Shown here piece after piece: positions 7,785 through 14,858 of a stretch of DNA of 64,000 nucleotides; position 1 is the stretch's first letter, and every line of letters starts with the position of its first letter. A program made the translations under genes and the position numbers. Origin of the DNA: DAOSXA01 sp964526835. Lineage in GTDB: Bacteria; Zixibacteria; MSB-5A5; GN15; FEB-12. The notes below the pieces were generated by a model. The model was not told where the DNA came from and searched no databases. It worked only from the letters and a program-made list of their open reading frames with translations. The DNA lies in contig CAZGMK010000005.1 of NCBI GenBank assembly GCA_964526835.1, positions 106,270-170,269 of the forward strand, given 5' to 3'.

Positions 7785-8644
7785 GCCATAATCTCGAGTT
7801 TCTCGCCACCTGGACGGGAGTCCGGCTGGTTCGCATGCTTCCAGCCCTGGCCGCGGATCGATTGGCGTCGGGGCTCGGGCGTCTGGCTCACAGGCTGCTG
7901 AATTCGCGACGCCGGGTCGCCCGGGGCAATATTGTCCGGGCTCTGGGGAATGACCTTAGCGATCACGAGATTGGTGAGGTTTCCCGGCAGTCATTCATCC
8001 ATGCGGCTCGCAGCGTCTTCGAACTCGCCCGCATGAACTGGTATGTTCGGAGGGCGGACGAAGTGTTCGAGACGACGGATATGGATAGAATCGAACAGGC
8101 CCGTCGTGAGGGCCGAGGATGCCTTGTCGTGATGGCGCACTACGGCGGGTTCGAAGTTGTCGGAGCCTGGCTGGCTCAGCTCGATGTGCCGATGAACTTC
8201 ATGACCGGGGTTCAGCATAATCCCAGGGTTAATCGATTCATGCAGCAGCGGCGCGCTGAGGCCGGGGCAGGCTTGCTGCCGGTCGACAAGGGGGTCAGGC
8301 AGGTTTTCAGGGTGCTTCGAGATGGTCAGTTTCTGGCCCTGATATCGGACCAGCACGCCCCGTCCGGAGTCATTGTGGACTTCTTCGGACGTCCCGCCGC
8401 TACGCCGAAAGGCCCGGCCGCCTTCGCGGTCAAGTGCGGATCGCCCATACTTCCCCTGGTGTGCAAGCGGCTGAGATACGACAAGTTCAGGGTCATTATG
8501 GGGGACCTCCTGTATCCGCCAGAATCCGGCGACAGCGAGGCCGACACCAGGAGCCTGACGCAGCAGTACACGGCATGGTTCGAGGATGTGATCCGCCGTG
8601 ATCCGGGCCAATGGCTCTGGACCCACCGGCGCTGGAAAGTATGA
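7772..8644 (+). CDS. Lipid A biosynthesis acyltransferase (LpxL/HtrB family)
   Basis: Transfers a secondary acyl chain onto lipid A precursor at the inner membrane. It has 290 residues, normal for the family. The catalytic H-x4-E motif is HYGGFE (about residue 124), followed by the family segment with DQHAPSGVIVDFFGRPA and the terminal WLWTHRRWK motif. A hydrophobic N-terminal stretch anchors it to the membrane. It overlaps the upstream peptidase gene by 13 bases and precedes efflux and heptosyltransferase genes, consistent with outer-membrane biogenesis. Which acyl position it modifies cannot be told. Confidence 0.9.
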   Translation: MAKLSHNLEFLATWTGVRLVRMLPALAADRLASGLGRLAHRLLNSRRRVARGNIVRALGNDLSDHEIGEVSRQSFIHAARSVFELARMNWYVRRADEVFETTDMDRIEQARREGRGCLVVMAHYGGFEVVGAWLAQLDVPMNFMTGVQHNPRVNRFMQQRRAEAGAGLLPVDKGVRQVFRVLRDGQFLALISDQHAPSGVIVDFFGRPAATPKGPAAFAVKCGSPILPLVCKRLRYDKFRVIMGDLLYPPESGDSEADTRSLTQQYTAWFEDVIRRDPGQWLWTHRRWKV

Positions 8645-8750
8645 TCGTGGTTGTTGATGTGAAACTTTGTCCGGCCGAATCAGTAAACTCCCGTATGTAC
8701 CGGCTCTGGATACGACTGACACCGGCGATTGCCGGTTGGAAAGGAATGGG

Positions 8751-10013
8751 ATGAAGAAGCTGTTACAGCTGGCGGCGGTGGTTGCGATCATTCTCGCCGG
8801 CTGGCTGGTTGTCGACGCTGTGTTCACTCCGAACATCGAGATTCCCACGGCCAGGGTGGAAAAGGGAGAGTTCATTATCTCGCTTAATACCACCGGTGGA
8901 GTCGACGCCAAGCGAGCCTACACCTTGAGCGCCCCGCGGATTCGCGGTTTGCAGATTACCTGGTTGGCGCCCGAAGGAAGCACCGTCAAGAAGGGCGACC
9001 CGGTCATTAAATTCGACGCTTCCCAGCAGGAGGCTGATCTGGCGAATCTCGAATCCGAACTGAAGATCAAGACCGCCGCCCTCGACCGCGCACGCAAGGA
9101 GTACGAAATTCAGGAGAAGCAACTTACCCTGGATCTGAAGAAGGCCCGTCGCAACTATGACGAGAAGAAACACGAGGCCGAGCGCGTCGCCGAGGAGGCC
9201 CGACTCGAACTCGAACTCGCCGAACTGAATTTCAACGCCAAGCTCGAACAGCTCAAGGGGGATGTGCAGAAGGCCGAAGTTGAGGTCCAGCGCGCCCGCG
9301 ACAAGCGCGATATGGCGCAGCGCGAACTTGACCAGATGACCATATACGCTCCGATTCCCGGTCTTGTCGTTTACCTGGAGATCTGGAAGGGCAGCGGCAT
9401 GAGTAAAGTCCAGGAAGGCGACTCGCCCTGGCCCGGCATGGGACTGATCAAGCTGCCTGATCTTTCCGAGATGATAGTCAATACGACTGTCTCCGAAGTC
9501 GACGCCAACAAAGTCGATTCCGGGCAGGAAGTGATTGTTGTCCTGGATGCCTTCCCCGACCACAAGTACCACGGTGTGGTGACGAAGAAGGGCACTCTCG
9601 CCAGGAAGAAGAGTCAGAATTCCGAGATCAATGTCTTCGATGTCGAAGTTGCAATTATCGACGCCGATGACAATCTCAAGCCGGGAATGTCGGCCTCTTG
9701 TGACATCATTATAGAGCGGCTGCCCCAGGTGGTCTCGGTCCCGATTGAGGCCGTCTTCGAGAAAGGCGGACAGACCGTCGTCTACCTGGAGAACAAGAAC
9801 GAGGTCAAGGTGGAGGTGGGGCGACGTAACGATATGTCCATCGAAATTGCACGCGGACTCCATGGCGGTGAAAGAGTCTGCCTGCTGGACCCGACCCTTG
9901 ACGAAGCCGGCCTGCCCGGCGACAAGGCCACTGAGCCTGAATTGAACAAGGGACGTACAACGAACGGCGACGCCTCCACCCCGGCGCCCGGGCGGGGTCG
10001 TCGCGGACGATGA
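8751..10013 (+). CDS. MacA/HlyD-type periplasmic adaptor protein
   Basis: Membrane-fusion subunit of a tripartite efflux pump, linking an inner-membrane transporter with an outer-membrane channel. After an N-terminal membrane anchor (residues 4-25) comes a lipoyl-like half, a long coiled coil (about residues 85-190, rich in E, K, R and L), the second lipoyl half (ERAREL-like MAQRELDQMTIYAP) and beta-barrel domains. ATG 8751 has AAGGA upstream and immediately precedes the anchor; the frame is open further upstream but without coding character. Its stop overlaps the permease start (ATGA). It has 420 residues. The substrate is not apparent; MacA-like rather than RND-type from its gene partner. 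Confidence 0.88.
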   Translation: MKKLLQLAAVVAIILAGWLVVDAVFTPNIEIPTARVEKGEFIISLNTTGGVDAKRAYTLSAPRIRGLQITWLAPEGSTVKKGDPVIKFDASQQEADLANLESELKIKTAALDRARKEYEIQEKQLTLDLKKARRNYDEKKHEAERVAEEARLELELAELNFNAKLEQLKGDVQKAEVEVQRARDKRDMAQRELDQMTIYAPIPGLVVYLEIWKGSGMSKVQEGDSPWPGMGLIKLPDLSEMIVNTTVSEVDANKVDSGQEVIVVLDAFPDHKYHGVVTKKGTLARKKSQNSEINVFDVEVAIIDADDNLKPGMSASCDIIIERLPQVVSVPIEAVFEKGGQTVVYLENKNEVKVEVGRRNDMSIEIARGLHGGERVCLLDPTLDEAGLPGDKATEPELNKGRTTNGDASTPAPGRGRRGR

Positions 10014-11317
10014 ATTACGATCGCGTTCTCCAGGTATCTCTCGGCGCCCTGAGGGAGCACCGCATGCGCACGATGTTGACCATGCTGGGTGTCATCTTCG
10101 GCGTCGGCGCGGTCATCGCCATGCTGTCGATCGGCGAGGGGGCGAAGCAACAGGCGATGGAGCAGATATCTATTCTCGGAATCAACAATATCATCATCAA
10201 CGCCAAGCCGCCGAGCGAAAAGCGCTCGAGCGATCTCGGCCAGGCCCGCTCACCCGGATTATCGCTCGACGACGCAGAGAACATTGCTCGCTTTGAGCAA
10301 ATGGTCGCTAATGTAGTGCCTCAACGTATCGAGGGATTCACGACGATCTACAAGGGATCGAGGGAAGCAGCCGTGCGGGTTGTGGCGACCACGCCGGACT
10401 TCATCTACAGTTCCTCCATCGAAGTGGAGAGCGGACGGTTCATAAATCAGGGAGACCTTGACCACTTCGCCCAGATCTGCGTCCTGGGCGCCAAAGCCAA
10501 GCGGAGCCTGTTCGCTTTCGAGGACCCGATCGGTCAGGAAGTCCGAATCGGTCAGCAGAACTTCACCGTTGTCGGGGTCATGGCCGACAAGTATATCGCC
10601 CGCGGCAAGGTGGAAGGGTTTGAACTGAAGAACTTCAATGAGGATGTTTACATCCCGCTGGCCACCGCCAAGAAGAAGCTGGAGCGCTTCTTCGGCGGCG
10701 CTCAGATATGGGGGGGAGGCAGCTCTTCCTCGAACGGCTCTGATGCGGACCGTCAGAAGTACAACATCCCGGAGCTGGATCAACTAACCGTCACCGTGAC
10801 CGACCTGAAGTATGTTCCTGTCATGACAAGGCTGATCGAGAGTGTCCTGAGCCGCCGTCATTTCGGTGTCGACGACTACGAGATCGTCGTTCCGGAGTCG
10901 CTGCTCAGGCAGTCACAGAAGACCCAGCGGATTTTCAACATAGTGATGGGCGCCATCGCGGGCATATCATTGCTGGTCGGAGGCATCGGGATAATGAACA
11001 TCATGCTGGCGACAGTCCTGGAGCGGACTCGTGAGATCGGCGTACGGCGCGCGGTCGGTGCGACCCGCCTGGACATTATGCGTCAGTTCCTGATCGAGGC
11101 AATAGCGATATGTCTTGTCGGCTGTTTCATAGGGATATTCGTGGGCGTTTCACTGGCCCGTGGGATAGCTTTCTATGCCGAATGGCCGACCGTAGTCTCC
11201 TTCTACTCGATCGCCCTGGCCGTAGGCGTATCTACCGCGGTGGGAATCGTGTTCGGACTCTATCCCGCCCGGAAAGCGGCCTATCTCGACGTTATCGATG
11301 CTCTTCGTTACGAATAG
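10010..11317 (+). CDS. MacB/FtsX-type ABC transporter permease (no ATPase domain)
   Basis: Inner-membrane permease of a type VII ABC transporter. One helix lies near residues 20-45 (TMLTMLGVIFGVGAVIAML), a large MacB-type periplasmic domain follows (about 50-300), and the C-terminal FtsX core has three helices with the TREIGVRRAVGATR segment. E. coli MacB carries an N-terminal ATPase; here the 435 residues begin directly at the first helix. No ATPase gene is adjacent, so it must come from elsewhere. The gene overlaps the adaptor by four bases and is followed by a TolC-like gene. Confidence 0.88.
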   Translation: MNYDRVLQVSLGALREHRMRTMLTMLGVIFGVGAVIAMLSIGEGAKQQAMEQISILGINNIIINAKPPSEKRSSDLGQARSPGLSLDDAENIARFEQMVANVVPQRIEGFTTIYKGSREAAVRVVATTPDFIYSSSIEVESGRFINQGDLDHFAQICVLGAKAKRSLFAFEDPIGQEVRIGQQNFTVVGVMADKYIARGKVEGFELKNFNEDVYIPLATAKKKLERFFGGAQIWGGGSSSSNGSDADRQKYNIPELDQLTVTVTDLKYVPVMTRLIESVLSRRHFGVDDYEIVVPESLLRQSQKTQRIFNIVMGAIAGISLLVGGIGIMNIMLATVLERTREIGVRRAVGATRLDIMRQFLIEAIAICLVGCFIGIFVGVSLARGIAFYAEWPTVVSFYSIALAVGVSTAVGIVFGLYPARKAAYLDVIDALRYE

Positions 11318-11349
11318 TGCTATACCACAACGATCTTGCAGAGGAACTC

Positions 11350-12855
11350 ATGCAGCGGGTTAATCAAGCAATTCGATTCAAGGCGGCCGCGGCGTTACTG
11401 ACGGCTGTTTGTCTGGTGCAACCGGCGAGCGGCCGTGAGATATCTCTGACCGAAGCGATGGAGGTTGCCCTCCGCCAAACCGGTAGGGGGATGATCATTG
11501 AAGGAAATCTGGAAGTTGCTGAACAGAAGTACTTCGCCGAGAGAATCAACTTCTATGTCCCGGAGATATCCATCAATACTTCTCTGCCGGCCTACAACGT
11601 CAACGAGACTTACGACTTCTTCCCCGGCACCGACGTCAAGGGCTTTGGGCGGTCCACTCGCTTCAACCTCGATGCCGACATTACGCTAAAGCAGAATCTA
11701 TTTACTGGCGGCGACCTCACGCTGGCCGCAAACCTTGTGCGCAACGAATGGGACTATCCTTTGCGTCGCTCTCGCGTTGTTGACGGCGACACCGTATTCC
11801 TGACCCGGACTGTAAACGAGAACCGCCGCCTCGGCACCTTCCGCTTCTCGCTGGAACAGCCGCTGCTTCAGCCTTCCACGCCCAGATTCGAACTGCACAA
11901 TGCTCGCGATGACCTGGAATTGGCCAAACTGTCTCGCGCAGAGAACACCGAAGTTCTGAAACGCGATGTCCTCGATGCCTACTTCGGTGTCCTCGTTGCC
12001 CAGGTCGATGCTGAGGTCGGCAGCGATGCCTTGCTGGCGGCACGCCTGGCGGCCGACATCGATTCGCTGAAGCTAATAGATGCCGTGATTGACGAGGCAG
12101 CTTGGCTTGAGTCGGCTTCGGCTCGACTCGACGCCGAATTGGATCAACTGGAACGAGAAAACGCTCTTAGCGAGCAACGCCGCGCCCTCACGGTCCTCCT
12201 GGCCTGGGATAGCGACGAACCTCTGCAACCCGTGCCGCCTGAGTTTCTGGAGCCGCTGAGGGATGGCGAGCAGCGCGCCTACATCAGCAACTGGGCCGAG
12301 AGCACGCCGGTTCGCCGGGCACAGCGCGAATACCAGAAAGCCGAGCGCGCCGCTGACTATGCCGCCGGCTCTCACGGTTTGAACGGTTCCTTATCGGCCT
12401 CGTACGGCCTGGAACGGGGTACTGTGGAGGATGATATCTCGGGCCTCGCGAAGTCGGAAGAACTTCAGACCGACAGCTGGGGCGTTTCGCTCAACTTCAG
12501 CTATCCACTCTGGGATGGCGGAGCGTCCGCGGCTGAGGTCAAAGCGGCACGACTCAGTCAGGAGCAGGCCCGCCTGCAACTCGAGAAAGTGCAGAAGTCG
12601 GCTCAGGCCGATATCATGGCCCAGGTTGATCAGGCCAACCTCGCCTATCGCAAGCTCGATGTGCTCAAACGGCAAATCAATATCGTGAGTCAGAAACTCG
12701 ATATCGCCCAAAGTCGCTTTGAAGACGGACAGATTTCTAAGTTGACCCTGCTGGAGGATCGAATAGCTTTCCATGAAGCTCGGAAGAAGTACCTCGAGCA
12801 AATGAAAGCCTACCTTCTCTCCCGAGTCGAATTGGAAGGCAACTACAGTATCTGA
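11350..12855 (+). CDS. TolC-family outer-membrane efflux channel
   Basis: A trimeric outer-membrane exit duct for the adjacent MacAB-like pump. It has a signal peptide (residues about 8-30, AAAALLTAVCLVQPASG) and two outer-membrane efflux repeats with long alpha-helical hairpins rich in E, A, L and R. ATG 11350 has GAGGAA at 11341 and starts the signal peptide; the open frame upstream overlaps the permease gene and is rejected. The 501 residues are typical. Its stop shares one base with the following heptosyltransferase start, so pump and LPS gene are cotranscribed. Confidence 0.85.
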   Translation: MQRVNQAIRFKAAAALLTAVCLVQPASGREISLTEAMEVALRQTGRGMIIEGNLEVAEQKYFAERINFYVPEISINTSLPAYNVNETYDFFPGTDVKGFGRSTRFNLDADITLKQNLFTGGDLTLAANLVRNEWDYPLRRSRVVDGDTVFLTRTVNENRRLGTFRFSLEQPLLQPSTPRFELHNARDDLELAKLSRAENTEVLKRDVLDAYFGVLVAQVDAEVGSDALLAARLAADIDSLKLIDAVIDEAAWLESASARLDAELDQLERENALSEQRRALTVLLAWDSDEPLQPVPPEFLEPLRDGEQRAYISNWAESTPVRRAQREYQKAERAADYAAGSHGLNGSLSASYGLERGTVEDDISGLAKSEELQTDSWGVSLNFSYPLWDGGASAAEVKAARLSQEQARLQLEKVQKSAQADIMAQVDQANLAYRKLDVLKRQINIVSQKLDIAQSRFEDGQISKLTLLEDRIAFHEARKKYLEQMKAYLLSRVELEGNYSI

Positions 12856-13910
12856 TGCCTGCGAAGATCGTAATTCGAGCCCCTAATCACCTGGGCGATT
12901 GCGTCATGGCGCTGCCGACCATCGACCACGCCAGGGAAGCACATCCGGGGGCCGAGGTGCACCTGCTGGTCTCGACCGCGATGGCCGAGCTCTTCTCCGG
13001 AAACCACTCAGTTGACAACCTGATCGCCATTCCACCAGAGCACATCCACGGATGGCTGTCGGTCTTCAAAATCAGAGATTTGCTGGCACCTCATCACTTC
13101 GACATCGGCTACATTCTGCCACCGTCCTTTGGGGCCGCATCCGGCTTCAAGCTGGCCGGGGTAAGGGAGCGGATCGGCTACGTGACCGATGGACGCCGCC
13201 TGCTGTTGACCCGACCATTGCCTCCTCCCGTTCCGGCCAATTCAATCCATCGATCCGAGAGCTTCTTCAACCTCTTGCGACGAGGATCCGGTATCGACCT
13301 CGAATTCGTAAGGCCCAGGCTCTTTCTGAGCGATCAGGATATCGCGACTGCTGAGCCTCTGCTCCGACCATTTGATCTCGACCGCCGGAAGGCCTATGTG
13401 GCCGTATCTCATCGCGCTGTGGCCGAGTCTCGACGCTGGGGTATCGACAAGTATCTCGAACTGATCAAGCGCATAGTGTCGAGTTATGGCGTGCGCGTCG
13501 TCCTGGTAGGAAGCGATGCAGACCGTCGATCGGGCGACGAGATAGTTTCCCGGGCCGGCTCCGGTCAGGTCGTCAACCTCTGCGGCCGAACGGGACTGCG
13601 GCAATTGGCGGCGATTCTATCCAGCGCCCGGTTGTTTGTCGGCAACGACTCCGGCCCGGCCCATTTGGCGGCTGCGGTCGGGACCGAGCTTGTCGTCCTG
13701 TCGGGGGCCGATGATCCCGCCGAGACTTCACCCCTGACCCCGCACAAGCAACTGGTATATCTCAGTCATTTGGACTGCATCAGCTGTGTTAAGAACAAGT
13801 GCCCGCTGACCGGACAGGACCACATGCGGTGTATGCGCGGAATCAGGGTTGATGAGGTGGCCGAACGGGTTGACAGGGGCTTATCCGCTCAACTCGGCTC
13901 AGAGTCCTGA
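12855..13910 (+). CDS. Glycosyltransferase family 9 (LPS heptosyltransferase-like)
   Basis: Adds a heptose (or related sugar) to the LPS inner core at the cytoplasmic face of the inner membrane. The N-terminal APNHLGDCVMALPTI is the family signature, and the C-terminal GNDSGPAHLAAAVG segment binds ADP-heptose. The last part holds several cysteines (DCISCVKNKCPL, MRCMRG), a pattern common in heptosyltransferase II-like proteins. It has 351 residues and is coupled to the TolC-like gene by a one-base overlap. Acceptor specificity cannot be read from the sequence. Confidence 0.88.
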   Translation: MPAKIVIRAPNHLGDCVMALPTIDHAREAHPGAEVHLLVSTAMAELFSGNHSVDNLIAIPPEHIHGWLSVFKIRDLLAPHHFDIGYILPPSFGAASGFKLAGVRERIGYVTDGRRLLLTRPLPPPVPANSIHRSESFFNLLRRGSGIDLEFVRPRLFLSDQDIATAEPLLRPFDLDRRKAYVAVSHRAVAESRRWGIDKYLELIKRIVSSYGVRVVLVGSDADRRSGDEIVSRAGSGQVVNLCGRTGLRQLAAILSSARLFVGNDSGPAHLAAAVGTELVVLSGADDPAETSPLTPHKQLVYLSHLDCISCVKNKCPLTGQDHMRCMRGIRVDEVAERVDRGLSAQLGSES

Positions 13911-14340
13911 CAGCTATCCCCATTGGGCCTGTTAAATGGGTCCTCAGCCAAACATTGACCAGCCCTTCTGCCTTGGGTCGGGCGACGCAGGACGTTCGCT
14001 ACGCGGCAAGGCAGCCTTTCTCGCGTAGCCGCGGGCTTTTCTCCGCGGCGTCGATGAGCCGTCCGAGGTTCATCGACAAGCCAGATCAGTCCTGCGGCTG
14101 TCCGATCAGCCTCCGTGCATCGATAATTGAGAGTTGAACAGAATGGACTAACAGATACTCGGACAAAGTCTTATCAACCTCGGAGTAGTTCCCTCGGCCG
14201 CCATGCGTCCTGAAGTCATGTCTGCGGCGCAGATACTGCTATCCGGGGTCCCCCGAGCCCGAGCCCGATTTACGGCTCAGCTGCTACGAATGTCGGCTGG
14301 AGCGGCTCCGGCGCAGGACCTGCGTCGCCTAATTTCCTGC
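13911..14340 (+). other. 430-bp intergenic region with strong hairpins
   Basis: No credible gene. A nested hairpin lies at 13998-14029: GCTACGCG pairs with CGCGTAGC, and an inner AAGG pairs with CCTT. It is followed at once by CCGCGG repeated in inverted sense at 14029-14034 and 14043-14048. These probably end the heptosyltransferase operon, although no T-run follows. A 51-codon frame from ATG 14203 runs into the promoter at 14341 but has no ribosome site and is not called. Confidence 0.45.
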
Positions 14341-14369
14341 TTGACATACATATAGACCGGGGTTACAAT
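14341..14369 (+). promoter_or_regulatory. Strong sigma-70-type promoter
   Basis: TTGACA (14341-14346), a 17-bp spacer and TACAAT (14364-14369): consensus -35 and a near-consensus -10. Predicted start near 14376, with a leader of about 95 nt to the small secreted protein gene. Confidence 0.75.
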
Positions 14370-14471
14370 GTGGGCAGCAAGACATGCGCCAGGCCGTCGC
14401 GAGAGTCGCACACAAGTCCGGTCTGCAGGCCTGGCCAGTTCGTTATAGAATTCATCAAGGAGGCACTGCGC

Positions 14472-14804
14472 ATGAGACGCAAAGGTTTGGTGGCGACGTT
14501 GCTAATGCTGTCGCTGGCGTTTGTTTGCCTTATCTTCTCACCTGTTCTGTCTGCCGAGGACCCCTGGGATGTAGACACGGGTCACAGCGGCCATGGCGGC
14601 TTGGGTGACAGCGGCGATTCCAGCGACACTACAACCACCGTGATATTGGATACCGGCAAACGCCTGACCTCCACTGGCGATCAGGGCGGGGGCTGGTTTG
14701 ATGGCCTGCTGTGGCGGGCCGGTTTTGGCCTGATGTGGGATCTCTATTCTATGATTATCGAGCCCACTACTAACCAGGCGACAGAAACTCCGACGGCCAG
14801 GTAG
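14472..14804 (+). CDS. Small secreted protein of unknown function
   Basis: A 110-residue exported protein I do not recognise. Residues 1-27 are a clear signal peptide (LVATLLMLSLAFVCLIFSPV, cleavage after LSA). The mature part starts with a His/Gly/Asp/Ser-rich stretch (residues about 30-55), then TTTTVILDTGKRL, and ends in an aromatic segment WFDGLLWRAGFGLMW. ATG 14472 has AAGGAGG eight bases upstream, one of the best ribosome sites in the window, and the gene sits behind the consensus promoter at 14341, so it should be well expressed. It directly precedes a sigma-54 activator gene, which it might inform about envelope state; that is inference only. Confidence 0.7.
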   Translation: MRRKGLVATLLMLSLAFVCLIFSPVLSAEDPWDVDTGHSGHGGLGDSGDSSDTTTTVILDTGKRLTSTGDQGGGWFDGLLWRAGFGLMWDLYSMIIEPTTNQATETPTAR

Positions 14805-14813
14805 CGGCTGTCG

Positions 14814-14836
14814 GCGCCGAGTCTGTGACTCGGTGC
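14814..14836 (+). terminator. Hairpin between the small secreted protein gene and the regulator gene
   Basis: GCGCCGAGTC (14814-14823) pairs with GACTCGGTGC (14827-14836), 10 bp with one G-U, loop TGT. There is no T-run. It likely reduces readthrough into the regulator gene or stabilises the short upstream transcript. Confidence 0.5.
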
Positions 14837-14858
14837 TATCATCAGAGAGTTGATCACT

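Noticed and set aside
14203..14358. Small 51-codon gene before the 14341 promoter
   Set aside because: No ribosome site, and it overlaps a consensus promoter; likely chance.
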